DNA of 64,000 nucleotides from Bog-756 sp963741055 (GCA_963741055.1 CAVUGU010000023.1:62001-126000); one strand, 5' to 3'; counted from the stretch's first letter, positions 1 to 8,318 are shown. Notes: generated by a model not told the origin, from the sequence alone. Program-made: numbers and translations.

Positions 1-667
1 GGTGGTGCTCGAGCCGTCGATCTTCGGCATCGAGCCCAACTTGGCGGTCCTCCATCAGGTGGTCACCGCTCAGCTTGCCGCGGCGCGAGCGGGCACCCAG
101 TCGACGAAGACCCGGGCCGAGGTGCGCGGCGGTGGGGCAAAGCCCTACCGGCAGAAGGGGACCGGGCGAGCCCGGCAGGGATCGACCCGCTCCCCGCAGT
201 GGGTGGGAGGCGGCGTGGCCCTCGGCCCGAAGCCGCGCTCGTACGCGCAGCAGACCCCGAAGAAGATGATTCGCCTCGCGCTCATCTCCGCGCTCTCCGA
301 CCGTGCGTCGGAAGGCCGGGTCGCCGTGGTCGACCAGTGGGACTTCGAGGTCCCGAGCACCAAGGAGGCGATCGCGGTCCTCGAGGCGATGGGGACGTCC
401 GGACGGGTGCTCGTGGTGCTCGGAGAGGAAGACGGCTACGCGGACCGCTCGTTCGGCAACCTCCGCGACATCCAGACGATCGTGGTCGGCGAGCTCAACG
501 CCTACGACATCCTGGTCAACGACTGGGTGATCTTCACCGACGAGACCCTGCCCGGCGGAGCCACCGCGTTCACCGAGCGGGAGGACGAGACCGAGGACGA
601 CGCCACCGACCAGAGCGAAGCCAAGGACGAAGCCACCAGCGAGACCGCCGAGGAGGATGCATCGTGA
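1..667 (+). CDS. rplD: 50S ribosomal protein L4 (5' partial)
   Basis: L4 is an early-assembly 23S rRNA-binding protein whose loop lines the peptide exit tunnel. The frame is open from the window edge (codons start at base 2). The first visible residues, up to the family motif IFGIEPN, correspond to about residue 20 of usual L4 proteins, so the true start lies upstream. The tunnel-loop block GGGAKPYRQKGTGRARQGS is intact. The C-terminus ends in an acidic, Ser/Thr-rich tail of about 30 residues that most L4 proteins lack. The stop overlaps the rplW start (GTGA). Confidence 0.97.
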   Translation, partial: VVLEPSIFGIEPNLAVLHQVVTAQLAAARAGTQSTKTRAEVRGGGAKPYRQKGTGRARQGSTRSPQWVGGGVALGPKPRSYAQQTPKKMIRLALISALSDRASEGRVAVVDQWDFEVPSTKEAIAVLEAMGTSGRVLVVLGEEDGYADRSFGNLRDIQTIVVGELNAYDILVNDWVIFTDETLPGGATAFTEREDETEDDATDQSEAKDEATSETAEEDAS

Positions 668-954
668 GAGACCCCCACAACATCCTCATTCGTCCGGTGG
701 TGTCGGAGAAGTCCTACTCACTGATGGACGAGAACGTCTACGTCTTCGTCGTCGATCCCTCGGCGACCAAGATCGACGTGCGTCACGCCGTCGAGCAGAC
801 CTTCGGCGTGAAGGTCGACAAGGTCAACACCCTCAACCGCAAGGGCAAGGTCAAGCGGAACCGGCGGACCAACACCGTCGGGCACCGGGCCGACACCAAG
901 CGCGCCATCGTCACCCTCCGGGAGGGTGACTCGATCGATCTCTTCGAGAGCTGA
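664..954 (+). CDS. rplW: 50S ribosomal protein L23
   Basis: 96-residue L23, which sits at the exit of the ribosomal tunnel and is the docking site for trigger factor and SRP. The hallmark N-terminal stretch HNILIRPVVSEKSY and the C-terminal basic rRNA-binding block (RKGKVKRNRRTN) are present. The GTG start at 664 overlaps the rplD stop by four bases, implying translational coupling. Length is normal for the family. Confidence 0.98.
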   Translation: MRDPHNILIRPVVSEKSYSLMDENVYVFVVDPSATKIDVRHAVEQTFGVKVDKVNTLNRKGKVKRNRRTNTVGHRADTKRAIVTLREGDSIDLFES

Positions 955-970
955 GAGAGCAGGCCGGAAC

Positions 971-1807
971 ATGCCACTCCGATCCCGCAAGCCCACCAGT
1001 GCGGGGCGACGTTTCCAGACGGTCTCCGACTTCAGCGAGATCACCCGCGACCGCCCCGAGAAGTCCCTGCTCGCTCCCAAGCCCTCCACCGGCGGTCGCA
1101 ATGCGCACGGCCGCAAGACCTCGCGCCACCGCGGCGGCGGGCACAAGCAGCAGTACCGGGTCATCGACTTCAAGCGGGACAAGGACGGCGTGCCGGCCAA
1201 GGTGGCGGCCATCGAGTACGACCCGAACCGCAACGCCCGCATCGCACTGCTCCACTATGTCGACGGCGAGAAGCGCTACATCCTGGCGCCGTCCCAGGTC
1301 CAGGTCGGCGATCGCCTCCAGTCCGGACAGGGCTCGGAGATCCGCCCGGGGAACGCCCTCCCGCTGCGCTACATCCCGGTCGGTTCGACCGTCCACAACG
1401 TCGAGCTGCGCCCCGGCCAGGGCGGCAAACTCGCCCGCGGTGCCGGCATGAGCGTCCAACTGGTCGCGAAGGAAGGCGTTTTCGCAACTCTCCGGCTGCC
1501 GTCGACCGAGATGCGGCGGGTCCCGATCGACTGCCGGGGAACACTCGGTACGGTGGGGAACCCCGAGGCCGAGCTGATCAAGATCGGCAAGGCCGGCCGG
1601 AATCGTTGGAAGGGAATCCGGCCCCAGACCCGTGGTGTCGCCATGAACCCGGTCGACCACCCGCTCGGCGGTGGCGAGGGGAAGTCGTCCGGTGGACGCC
1701 ATCCGGTCTCGCCGTGGGGCCAGCCCGAGGGCCGTACCCGGGCAAGAAAGAAGGAGTCGAACAAGATGATCGTCCGCAGACGCCGCACCCGCGGGGCCAG
1801 ACGGTAG
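971..1807 (+). CDS. rplB: 50S ribosomal protein L2
   Basis: 278-residue L2, the rRNA-binding protein at the base of the peptidyl-transferase centre. The start is ATG 971, giving MPLRSRKPTSAGRR; the frame is open further upstream but that part is not L2-like. The conserved GGRNAHGRKTSRHRGGGHK segment and the C-terminal MNPVDHPLGGGEGKSSGGRHP segment (with the peptidyl-transferase-associated histidine) are intact. Length is standard. It lies 16 bases after rplW with only a weak purine-rich RBS. Confidence 0.98.
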   Translation: MPLRSRKPTSAGRRFQTVSDFSEITRDRPEKSLLAPKPSTGGRNAHGRKTSRHRGGGHKQQYRVIDFKRDKDGVPAKVAAIEYDPNRNARIALLHYVDGEKRYILAPSQVQVGDRLQSGQGSEIRPGNALPLRYIPVGSTVHNVELRPGQGGKLARGAGMSVQLVAKEGVFATLRLPSTEMRRVPIDCRGTLGTVGNPEAELIKIGKAGRNRWKGIRPQTRGVAMNPVDHPLGGGEGKSSGGRHPVSPWGQPEGRTRARKKESNKMIVRRRRTRGARR

Positions 1808-1829
1808 GAAGGCCTGAGGAGGCGCGCGC

Positions 1830-2108
1830 ATGCCCCGGAGCTTGAAGAAGGGTCCCTTCGTCGACGACCACCTCCTGAAGAAGGTGGACGCGCTCAATTC
1901 GAGCGGCGAGAAGAAGGTGATCAAGACCTGGTCGAGGCGGTCGACCGTCATCCCCGACATGGTCGGGCACACCATCGCGGTCCACGACGGCCGAAAGCAC
2001 ATCCCCGTGTACGTCACCGAGTCGATGGTCGGGCACAAGCTCGGCGAGTTCGCCCCGACCCGGACCTTCAAGTTCCACGCCGGCCAAGAGCGGGCGGGGA
2101 GGCGCTGA
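1830..2108 (+). CDS. rpsS: 30S ribosomal protein S19
   Basis: 92-residue S19, which contacts the 16S 3' major domain with S13. The family opening MPRSLKKGPFVDDHLLKKV and the central TVIPDMVGHTIAVHDGRKH block are present. A clear GAGGAGG Shine-Dalgarno lies just upstream of ATG 1830. rplV starts one base after its stop. Confidence 0.98.
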   Translation: MPRSLKKGPFVDDHLLKKVDALNSSGEKKVIKTWSRRSTVIPDMVGHTIAVHDGRKHIPVYVTESMVGHKLGEFAPTRTFKFHAGQERAGRR

Positions 2109-2109
2109 C

Positions 2110-2802
2110 GTGCCCGGTGTGAAGACCAACGAGCGCGAGGGAACCCGGGCGGTGCTCCGGCACAGCCGGATGTCCGCGTACAAGGCGCGCCAGGTGCTCG
2201 ACCTCATCCGGGGCCAGGACGTGGACCGTGCCGGCGAGATCCTTTCGCTGGCGGACCGTGAGGCGGCGACGACGATCGGAAAGGTGTTGGCCTCGGCAGT
2301 GGCGAACGCCGTGCACAACGACGGGCTCGACGCGGAGGACCTCTACGTCTCGGCCTGCTTTGCAGACGAGGGCGGCACGCTGAAGCGGTGGCGCCCGAGG
2401 GCGCGGGGACGGGCGACCCGCATCCGCAAGCGGACCTCCCACATCACCCTCATCGTGAGCAGATTGCCCGACGAGCGGATCGCCCGGCGCCGGGCGCGGG
2501 AAGCCACGGCAGGAGCGCAGCGCTCTCGCCGGGTGGCCGGGTCGCGCCGTCGACAAGCTGCGGCAGCGGCGCAGGAGGAGACGGCGACCCAGGCCGCGGA
2601 GCCGGAGGAGGCCCTCGAGGAGCTCGAGCCCGAAGAGGGAGTCACCGACGAGATCGAAACGGACGAGGTCGAGACCGACGAGGTCGAGACCGACGAGGAG
2701 TCCGAAGCCGCCGACGCCGAGTCCGAGGACGACGCCGCCGACGACACCGACTCCGACGAGCAGCCGGCCGGCGACGATGCGCCGGACGGGAAAGAAGGCT
2801 GA
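2110..2802 (+). CDS. rplV: 50S ribosomal protein L22 with long acidic C-terminal tail
   Basis: L22 spans the large subunit and its beta-hairpin lines the exit tunnel. Residues 1 to about 115 form a normal L22 core (RHSRMSAYKARQVLDLIRG; hairpin RWRPRARGRATRIRKRTSH). After it comes an extra region of about 115 residues: first basic and Ala/Arg-rich, then strongly acidic, including ETDEVETDEVETDEE, an imperfect 5-residue repeat encoded at about 2657-2701. Total 230 residues against a usual 110-130. The GTG start is one base after the rpsS stop. The tail reads through in frame, with no sign of an indel. Confidence 0.96.
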   Translation: MPGVKTNEREGTRAVLRHSRMSAYKARQVLDLIRGQDVDRAGEILSLADREAATTIGKVLASAVANAVHNDGLDAEDLYVSACFADEGGTLKRWRPRARGRATRIRKRTSHITLIVSRLPDERIARRRAREATAGAQRSRRVAGSRRRQAAAAAQEETATQAAEPEEALEELEPEEGVTDEIETDEVETDEVETDEESEAADAESEDDAADDTDSDEQPAGDDAPDGKEG

Positions 2803-2803
2803 G

Positions 2804-3766
2804 ATGGGCCAGAAGGTCAACCCCTACGGCTTCCGCCTCGGCGTGACCACCGACTGGAAGTCGCGCTGGTTCGAGGAGCGCAACTACCAGAACTGCGTGA
2901 TCGAGGATTGGCAGATCCGCGACTACCTGATGTCGCAGCTCGAGTCCGCCGCGGTCAGTCGTATCGAGATCGAGCGAACCCGCGACCGACTCCGGGTGGA
3001 CATCCACACCGCCCGCCCGGGGATCGTGATCGGCCGGCGCGGCGCCGAGGCGGACCGGCTGAAGAAGAAGATCGAGGAGATCACCGGCCTCTCCAACCGG
3101 ATTCAGCTCAACATCCAAGAGATCAAGCAGCCCGAGCTGGACGCCGCCCTGATCGCGCAGGGCATCTGCGACCAGCTCGCTCGTCGCGTCGCCTTCCGGC
3201 GCGCGATGAAGCGTTCGATCCAGACCGTCCAGAAGGCCGGCGCGCTCGGTGTCCGGGTGCAGTGCTCGGGCCGGCTCGGCGGTTCCGAGATGTCGCGTAA
3301 GGAGTCCTATCGCGAGGGCCGGGTTCCGCTGCACACCCTGAGGGCGGACATCGACTACGGGTTCCGCGAGGCGAAGACGACCTTCGGCCGGATCGGGGTC
3401 AAGGTGTGGATCTACAAGGGCGACATCCTCCCCTACAAGCTCTCGACCGAGGACAAGATCACTCGTGAGGCTGCGATGGCGGTCGGCGAGACGTCCGGAC
3501 AGGGCGCGGCACCCCGCCGGCTGATCACCGCGGGCGGCGGCCGCCGCCGCGCCGAGCAGGGCGAGCCCGGCAGCGTGGTCACCGTCGACTCGGACACCAC
3601 CGAGACCGACATCCCCGAGGGGCTGGTCGACCGTTCCGCCGCCGACATCGCCGCGGCGCCTGCGGTACCCGACGAGCTCGAGCGCATCTTGAGCGAGGAC
3701 GAGGAGATCGAGCGCCGGACCCGCGAGCACCACGAGACCCCCCACTTCCGCAAGGAGGTGGACTGA
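2804..3766 (+). CDS. rpsC: 30S ribosomal protein S3 with extended C-terminus
   Basis: S3 forms part of the mRNA entry site. It starts at MGQKVNPYGFRLGVTTDW, with the KH domain GIVIGRRGAEADRLKKKIEE around residues 70-90 and the C-terminal domain SGRLGGSEMSR...IDYGFREAKTTFGRIGVKVWIYKG. After that it carries about 100 extra residues ending in an acidic segment (ELERILSEDEEIERRTREH). Total 320 residues, longer than the usual 210-280. ATG 2804 is one base after the rplV stop. Confidence 0.97.
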   Translation: MGQKVNPYGFRLGVTTDWKSRWFEERNYQNCVIEDWQIRDYLMSQLESAAVSRIEIERTRDRLRVDIHTARPGIVIGRRGAEADRLKKKIEEITGLSNRIQLNIQEIKQPELDAALIAQGICDQLARRVAFRRAMKRSIQTVQKAGALGVRVQCSGRLGGSEMSRKESYREGRVPLHTLRADIDYGFREAKTTFGRIGVKVWIYKGDILPYKLSTEDKITREAAMAVGETSGQGAAPRRLITAGGGRRRAEQGEPGSVVTVDSDTTETDIPEGLVDRSAADIAAAPAVPDELERILSEDEEIERRTREHHETPHFRKEVD

Positions 3767-3767
3767 G

Positions 3768-4205
3768 GTGTTGATGCCTCGCAAGGTCCGGCACCGCAAG
3801 CAGCAGCGCGGGCGGATGAGCGGCCAGGCAAAGGGCGGCAGCGAGGTGACCTTCGGTGACTTCGGCATCCAGGCCCTCGAGCCGGCCTGGCTCACCGCGC
3901 GCCAGATCGAGGCGGCCCGAATCGCGATGACCCGCCACGTGAAGCGCGGCGGGAAGGTGTGGATCCGGGTCTTCCCCGACCGGCCGGTGACCCAGAAGCC
4001 GGCCGAGACCCGGATGGGGTCGGGCAAGGGCAATCCCGAGCACTGGGTGGCCGTGGTCAAGCCGGGCCGGATCCTCTTCGAGCTGGCCGGCGTCGAGCCC
4101 CAGCTGGCCCGCGAGGCCATGGAGCGCGCGATCCAGAAGCTCCCCTTCAAGGCTCGGTTCGTGATCCGCCCCGGCACCCACGGGACCCCGGAGGTACAGG
4201 TCTGA
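3768..4205 (+). CDS. rplP: 50S ribosomal protein L16
   Basis: L16 helps position A-site tRNA and links to 5S rRNA. The three consecutive possible starts GTG-TTG-ATG (3768, 3771, 3774) give the expected N-terminus (V)LMPRKVRHRKQQRG; GTG 3768 matches other L16 proteins best. The conserved RPVTQKPAETRMGSGKG block is intact. 145 residues, slightly long at the C-terminus. The stop shares a base with the rpmC ATG. Confidence 0.97.
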   Translation: MLMPRKVRHRKQQRGRMSGQAKGGSEVTFGDFGIQALEPAWLTARQIEAARIAMTRHVKRGGKVWIRVFPDRPVTQKPAETRMGSGKGNPEHWVAVVKPGRILFELAGVEPQLAREAMERAIQKLPFKARFVIRPGTHGTPEVQV

Positions 4206-4612
4206 TGGTCACCGCCGCCGACATCGCCGAGTTCGACACCGAAGAGCTCGAGGGCCAGCTGAACGAGACCCGGCGCGAGCTCTTCAACCTCCGCTTCCAG
4301 TTGGCGACCGGCCAGCTCGACAACTTCTCGCGTATCCGCGAGGTCAAACGGGACGTGGCACGGATGATCACCGAGCTACGGATCCGAGAGATCGCGGAGG
4401 CGGAGGGCCGGTCCCTCGATGAGCTTCCCGGCCACCGGGCCGCGGCCCGCCGTCGTTCCGAGGACGAACGACTGGGGCGCGACCGTTCGACGGCATCCGA
4501 GCGCCGCGCCGCCGCCCGTGCGGCGGACGAGGCCGCGCAGGAAGCTGCCGCCGAGGACGAGGCCGAAGAAGAGGACCTCATCGAAGACGAGGTGCGACCG
4601 ACGAGGACGTGA
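4205..4612 (+). CDS. rpmC: 50S ribosomal protein L29 with acidic tail (3' end probably frameshifted)
   Basis: L29 sits at the tunnel exit next to L23. Residues 1 to about 65 are standard L29 (ELEGQLNETRRELFNLRFQLATGQLDN...IREVKRDVARM). A charged Ala/Glu-rich extension follows. The frame stops at 4610-4612, but a missing base near 4593 would restore an acidic frame (ATDEDVTGEVDDEVDDADQ...) running to TGA 4705-4707. That stop shares its last base with the rpsQ ATG, the arrangement used elsewhere in the operon. The true gene is therefore probably 4205-4707, about 166 residues, more than twice normal length. Confidence 0.9.
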   Translation: MVTAADIAEFDTEELEGQLNETRRELFNLRFQLATGQLDNFSRIREVKRDVARMITELRIREIAEAEGRSLDELPGHRAAARRRSEDERLGRDRSTASERRAAARAADEAAQEAAAEDEAEEEDLIEDEVRPTRT

Positions 4613-4706
4613 CCGGCGAGGTCGACGACGAGGTGGACGACGCCGACCAGACCGAGGACGAGGACGAGCGAAGAGCCGACGCCGATGCACAGGACGAGGA
4701 GGAGTG

Positions 4707-4988
4707 ATGGCCGACGAGAGCCCCGCAGCGGGGTCGAGGACCAACCGGCGCAAGGTGCGCGAGGGACTGGTCGTCTCCGACGCCATGGAATCGACCGTCG
4801 TCGTGGCGGTGATCGAGCGCGTCCGCCACGCCCGCTACGGCAAGATCGTCCAGCGGACCAAGCGCCTCTACGTCCACGACGCCGACAACACCGCGAAGAC
4901 CGGCGATCGGGTCCGGGTGGTCGAGACCCGACCGATGTCGAAGCTCAAGCGGTGGCGGCTCTCCGAGGTGCTGGAGCGTGCCCGATGA
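4707..4988 (+). CDS. rpsQ: 30S ribosomal protein S17
   Basis: 93-residue S17, an OB-fold protein needed early in 30S assembly. Recognised by RKVREGLVVSDAMESTVVVAV, the YGKIVQRTKRLYVHD strand and the closing ETRPMSKLKRWRL. ATG 4707 shares a base with the reconstructed rpmC stop. Its own stop overlaps the rplN start (ATGA). Confidence 0.97.
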   Translation: MADESPAAGSRTNRRKVREGLVVSDAMESTVVVAVIERVRHARYGKIVQRTKRLYVHDADNTAKTGDRVRVVETRPMSKLKRWRLSEVLERAR

Positions 4989-5353
4989 TCCAGCAGGAGT
5001 CGCGCCTTCGGGTCGCGGACAACTCGGGGGCGAAAGAGGTGCTCTGCATCAAGGTGCTCGGTGGCTCGCGCCGCCGCTATGCCTCGATCGGCGACATCTT
5101 CGTGGCGACCGTGAAGGACGCGATCCCCGGCGCCGCGGTCAAGAAGGGCGACGTGGTCAAGTGCGTGGTCGTCCGGACCAAGAAGGAGAAGCGCCGCCCG
5201 GACGGCAGCTACATCAGGTTCGACGAGAACGCAGCCGTCCTCATCAACGAACAGCAGCAGCCGAGAGGGACCCGCATCTTCGGTCCGGTCGGCCGCGAGC
5301 TGCGCGACAAGCGGTTCATGCGGATCGTCTCGCTCGCCCCGGAGGTGCTCTAG
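4985..5353 (+). CDS. rplN: 50S ribosomal protein L14
   Basis: 122-residue L14, a subunit-interface protein and the binding site for the silencing factor RsfS in bacteria generally. The family N-terminus MIQQESRLRVADNSGAKE and the block DVVKCVVVRTKKEKRRPDGS are present. Coupled to rpsQ by an ATGA overlap. rplX begins immediately after its stop. Confidence 0.98.
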   Translation: MIQQESRLRVADNSGAKEVLCIKVLGGSRRRYASIGDIFVATVKDAIPGAAVKKGDVVKCVVVRTKKEKRRPDGSYIRFDENAAVLINEQQQPRGTRIFGPVGRELRDKRFMRIVSLAPEVL

Positions 5354-5668
5354 ATGCAGAAGATGCGAATCAAAAAGGGTGACAAGGTCCAGGTCCTGAC
5401 CGGCAAGGACAAGGGGAAGCAGGGCAACGTCGCCCGCGCCATCCCTTCCGAGAACAAGGTCATCGTCGAAGGGGTCCACGTCGCCAAGCGCCACGCCAAG
5501 CCGACCCGGGCGACCATGCAGGGTGGGGTCATCGACAAGTTCATGCCGGTGTCGGCCTCCTCGGTCGCCCTCGTCTGCGGCAACTGCGGTCCGACCCGCG
5601 TCGGGCATCGGTTCGACGAGCAGGGCCGCAAGATGCGGGTCTGCAAGAAGTGCGAGGCGGACCTGTGA
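5354..5668 (+). CDS. rplX: 50S ribosomal protein L24
   Basis: 104-residue L24, an assembly-initiator protein. The KOW motif lies near the N-terminus (KGDKVQVLTGKDKGKQGNV). The C-terminus keeps two CxxC pairs (CGNC and CKKC) in a zinc-ribbon-like arrangement seen in a subset of L24 proteins. No spacer from rplN; GTGA overlap with rplE. Confidence 0.97.
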   Translation: MQKMRIKKGDKVQVLTGKDKGKQGNVARAIPSENKVIVEGVHVAKRHAKPTRATMQGGVIDKFMPVSASSVALVCGNCGPTRVGHRFDEQGRKMRVCKKCEADL

Positions 5669-6240
5669 GCGCCGCAGTCGCCACTTCGGTGAGGCCGCGC
5701 CTGAAGGAGCGGTACGACGGGACGGTCCGGGCCGAGCTCAAGGAATCGCTCGGCCTGCGCAACATCATGGAGGTCCCCCGGCTCTCGAAGATCGTCATCA
5801 ACATGGGGGTGGGACGCGCCACCCAGCAGCGGTCGCTCATCGAAGGGGCCCTCCGCGACCTCGAGGTCATCGCCGGCCAGAAGCCGGTGGTGACCAAGGC
5901 CCGGAAGTCGATCGCGTCCTTCAAGCTCCGCGAGGGCCAGGAGATCGGGGCCAAGGTCACCCTTCGCGGCGACCGGGCCTGGGAGTTCCTCGACCGGCTG
6001 CTCTCGATGGCCATCCCCCGGATCCGCGACTTCCGCGGGCTGTCGCCCCGCAGCTTCGACGGCCACGGCAACTACACCTTCGGCGTGACCGAGCAACTGA
6101 TCTTCCCCGAGGTCGACTACGACCGCATCGACACCACCAGAGGCATGGACATCACCATCGCCACCACCGCACGTACCGACGAGGAAGGCCGCGCCCTACT
6201 GGCCGCGTTCGGCTTCCCGTTCCGACAGGAGAACCAATAA
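5665..6240 (+). CDS. rplE: 50S ribosomal protein L5
   Basis: 191-residue L5, which binds 5S rRNA in the central protuberance. Recognised by PRLSKIVINMGVG, AGQKPVVTKARKSIASFKLR and the FRGLSPRSFDGHGNYTFGVTEQ block. The GTG start at 5665 overlaps the rplX stop (GTGA); an upstream in-frame start at 5650 would lie inside rplX and is less likely. Confidence 0.97.
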   Translation: MSAAVATSVRPRLKERYDGTVRAELKESLGLRNIMEVPRLSKIVINMGVGRATQQRSLIEGALRDLEVIAGQKPVVTKARKSIASFKLREGQEIGAKVTLRGDRAWEFLDRLLSMAIPRIRDFRGLSPRSFDGHGNYTFGVTEQLIFPEVDYDRIDTTRGMDITIATTARTDEEGRALLAAFGFPFRQENQ

Positions 6241-6244
6241 CCCC

Positions 6245-6430
6245 ATGGCGAAGAAGGCACTGATCGAAAAGCAGCGGCACACCCCCAAGTTCAAGGTGCG
6301 CGCCTACACGCGCTGTCGCCGCTGCGGCCGGCCCAAGTCCGTCTACCGGAAGTTCGGGCTGTGCCGCATCTGCCTGCGGGTGATGGTCCATGCCGGCGAG
6401 ATCCCCGGCGTGACGAAGGCGAGCTGGTGA
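6245..6430 (+). CDS. rpsZ: 30S ribosomal protein S14 type Z (zinc form)
   Basis: 61-residue zinc-binding S14. The two CxxC pairs of the C+ form are visible (CRRC and CRIC), with the typical ending GEIPGVTKASW. The short zinc form is usual in Actinomycetota; a longer zinc-free paralogue may exist elsewhere in the genome. It starts four bases after rplE. Confidence 0.97.
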   Translation: MAKKALIEKQRHTPKFKVRAYTRCRRCGRPKSVYRKFGLCRICLRVMVHAGEIPGVTKASW

Positions 6431-6446
6431 GGGGAGGCGACCGACG

Positions 6447-6852
6447 ATGACGATGACCGATCCGATCGCGGACATGCTGACCCGGATCCGCAACGCCAAC
6501 ACCGCGCACTTCGAGACGGTCCGCATGCCCGGCTCGAAGCTGAAGGAGTCCCTCGCGGCCATTTTGGTGGACGAGGGCTACATCAGCGGCTACCAGGTGG
6601 ACGACCGTGCCGGGCAAGCCCGGCAAGACCCTCGAGATCACCATGAAGTACTCGCCCGACCGCGAGCGGACCATCTCTGGGATCAAGCGGATCAGCAAGC
6701 CGGGTCTGCGCATCTACACCCGCGCCGACCGGATCCCGAGGGTCCTCGGTGGTCTCGGCGTGGCGGTGGTCTCGACCTCGAAGGGACTGATGACCGACCG
6801 TGAGGCGCGCCGGCGCCACATCGGCGGGGAGGTGCTCTGTTATGTGTGGTGA
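6447..6852 (+). CDS. rpsH: 30S ribosomal protein S8 (apparent frameshift)
   Basis: S8 binds 16S rRNA and in many bacteria represses the spc operon. The N-terminal half (MTDPIADMLTRIRNANTAHF ... DEGYISGYQVDD) lies in the frame of ATG 6447. The C-terminal half (PGKPGKTLEITMKYSPDRE ... GEVLCYVW) is one frame over. An extra C near 6605 (GAC GAC c GTG CCG) explains the break; with it removed, a normal S8 of about 134 residues results. As the gene is essential, this is almost certainly a sequence error. Confidence 0.93.
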
Positions 6853-6858
6853 TCGCTG

Positions 6859-7401
6859 ATGTCGCGCATCGGACGCTCGCCGATCGCGGTGCCCTCGGGA
6901 GTCGACGTGGCTCTCGGCGAGGGCAACCACGTCACGGTCAAGGGCCCCCAGGGTGAGCTGGCCCGTTTCGTGCCCACCTCGATCACCGTGCGCCAAGAGG
7001 GCGACGAGCTGGTGGTGGAGCGCCCCGACGACCAGCGTCAGAACCGGGCCCTGCACGGTCTCACCCGTTCGCTCGTCGCCAACATGGTCCTCGGGGTCAC
7101 CCAGGGCTTCTCGAAGGAGCTGGAGATCGTCGGCGTCGGCTACCGGGCCGTCCCGAAGGGTCCCTCGGCCCTCGAGCTCTCGCTCGGGTTCTCCCACACG
7201 GTGGAGGTGAACGCGCCCGAGGGCGTGACCTTCGAGGTGCCGAGCGCGACCCGGATCATCGTGAAGGGGATCGACAAGGAAAAAGTGGGCCAGGTGGCCG
7301 CCGACATCCGCAAGCTGCGCAAGCCCGAGCCCTACAAGGGCAAGGGGATCCGCTACGCGGGCGAGCGGGTGGTCCGCAAGGCCGGGAAGGCAGCGAAGTG
7401 A
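6859..7401 (+). CDS. rplF: 50S ribosomal protein L6
   Basis: 180-residue L6, located near the sarcin-ricin loop. Both L6 repeats are visible: SRIGRSPIAVPSGVDV... and the C-terminal PEPYKGKGIRYAGERVVRKAGKA signature. Start ATG 6859 follows rpsH by six bases. Its stop shares a base with the rplR ATG. Confidence 0.98.
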   Translation: MSRIGRSPIAVPSGVDVALGEGNHVTVKGPQGELARFVPTSITVRQEGDELVVERPDDQRQNRALHGLTRSLVANMVLGVTQGFSKELEIVGVGYRAVPKGPSALELSLGFSHTVEVNAPEGVTFEVPSATRIIVKGIDKEKVGQVAADIRKLRKPEPYKGKGIRYAGERVVRKAGKAAK

Positions 7402-7763
7402 TGGCACGCACCGACCACAAGCTCGAGCTGCGCCGGAGGCGCCACGCCCGGGTGCGCAAGCGGGTCCACGGGACCGCGGGCCGTCCGCGCCTGGCGGTCT
7501 TCCGCTCCAACAAGCACATCTCGGCCCAGCTGATCGACGACGACGCGGGCCGCACCCTGGCGGCCGCCTCGTCGACCGAGTCGGTGCTCCGCGACTCGGG
7601 CGGGGCCAACGTCGAGTCGGCCCACGCGGTCGGCGCACTGCTCGCCACCCGGGCCAAGGACGTGGGCGTGACCACCGCGGTGTTCGACCGGGGCGGCTTC
7701 GCCTACCACGGGAGGGTCGCCGCGCTGGCCCATTCGGCCCGGGCCGAAGGACTGGAGTTCTGA
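7401..7763 (+). CDS. rplR: 50S ribosomal protein L18
   Basis: 120-residue L18, the second 5S rRNA-binding protein. Family features are RRHARVRKRVHGTAGRPRLAVFRS, HISAQLIDD and the ending FDRGGFAYHGRVAALA.. AEGLEF. ATG 7401 shares a base with the rplF stop; GTG 7398 is an alternative start. Its stop shares a base with the rpsE ATG. Confidence 0.97.
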   Translation: MARTDHKLELRRRRHARVRKRVHGTAGRPRLAVFRSNKHISAQLIDDDAGRTLAAASSTESVLRDSGGANVESAHAVGALLATRAKDVGVTTAVFDRGGFAYHGRVAALAHSARAEGLEF

Positions 7764-8317
7764 TGCCGCCAGGCGATCTGCAATTCGAAGAGCGCACCAT
7801 CCGGGTGAACCGGGTTTCGAAGGTGGTGAAGGGCGGCCGCCGGTTCTCCTTCGCCGCGCTGATGGTGGTCGGGGACGGAAACGGCCGGGTGGGCCTCGGG
7901 TACGGCAAGGCCAAGGAGGCGGGCCTCGCGGTGCAAAAGGGGATCGAAGAGGCTCGCAAGAACATGTTCGACGTTCCCCTTGCCGGGTCGACGATCACCC
8001 ACCCGGTGATCGGCGAGTCGGGCGCGGGGCGGGTCCTGCTCAAGCCGGCCGCTCCTGGTACCGGGGTCATCGCCGGTGGAGCCGCTCGGCACATCCTCGA
8101 GATGGCCGGCATCCGCGACATCCTCGCCAAGTCGCTCGGTTCCTCCAACGGCATCAACGTGGCCCACGCGACCATCGCCGGGCTGAAGGACCTGAAGCGC
8201 CCCGACCAGATCGCCGCGTTGCGGGGCAAGCAGGCCGACGAGATCGCGCCGAGTGCGATGCTGCGTGCCTACCGCGAGCGCCGGCGGGCCGACGACCTGT
8301 TCACGGAGGTGAGCTGA
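7763..8317 (+). CDS. rpsE: 30S ribosomal protein S5
   Basis: 184-residue S5, important for decoding fidelity and for the mRNA entry helicase function. The double-stranded RNA-binding signature RVSKVVKGGRRFSFAALMVV and the domain GVIAGGAARHILEMAGI...SLGSSNGINVAHAT are intact. Coupled to rplR by a shared base; rpmD starts one base after its stop. Confidence 0.98.
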   Translation: MPPGDLQFEERTIRVNRVSKVVKGGRRFSFAALMVVGDGNGRVGLGYGKAKEAGLAVQKGIEEARKNMFDVPLAGSTITHPVIGESGAGRVLLKPAAPGTGVIAGGAARHILEMAGIRDILAKSLGSSNGINVAHATIAGLKDLKRPDQIAALRGKQADEIAPSAMLRAYRERRRADDLFTEVS

Positions 8318-8318
8318 G

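Noticed and set aside
199..954. Long open frames overlapping rplD, rplB, groEL, dprE1 and others on the opposite or alternative frames
   Set aside because: They encode Arg/Pro/Gly-rich, low-complexity products without family resemblance and shadow well-supported genes. This is expected in high-G+C DNA.
6447..6852. rpsH as a genuine pseudogene, or programmed frameshifting
   Set aside because: An essential gene; no slippery sequence with a downstream structure is evident, and similar breaks recur in unrelated genes.
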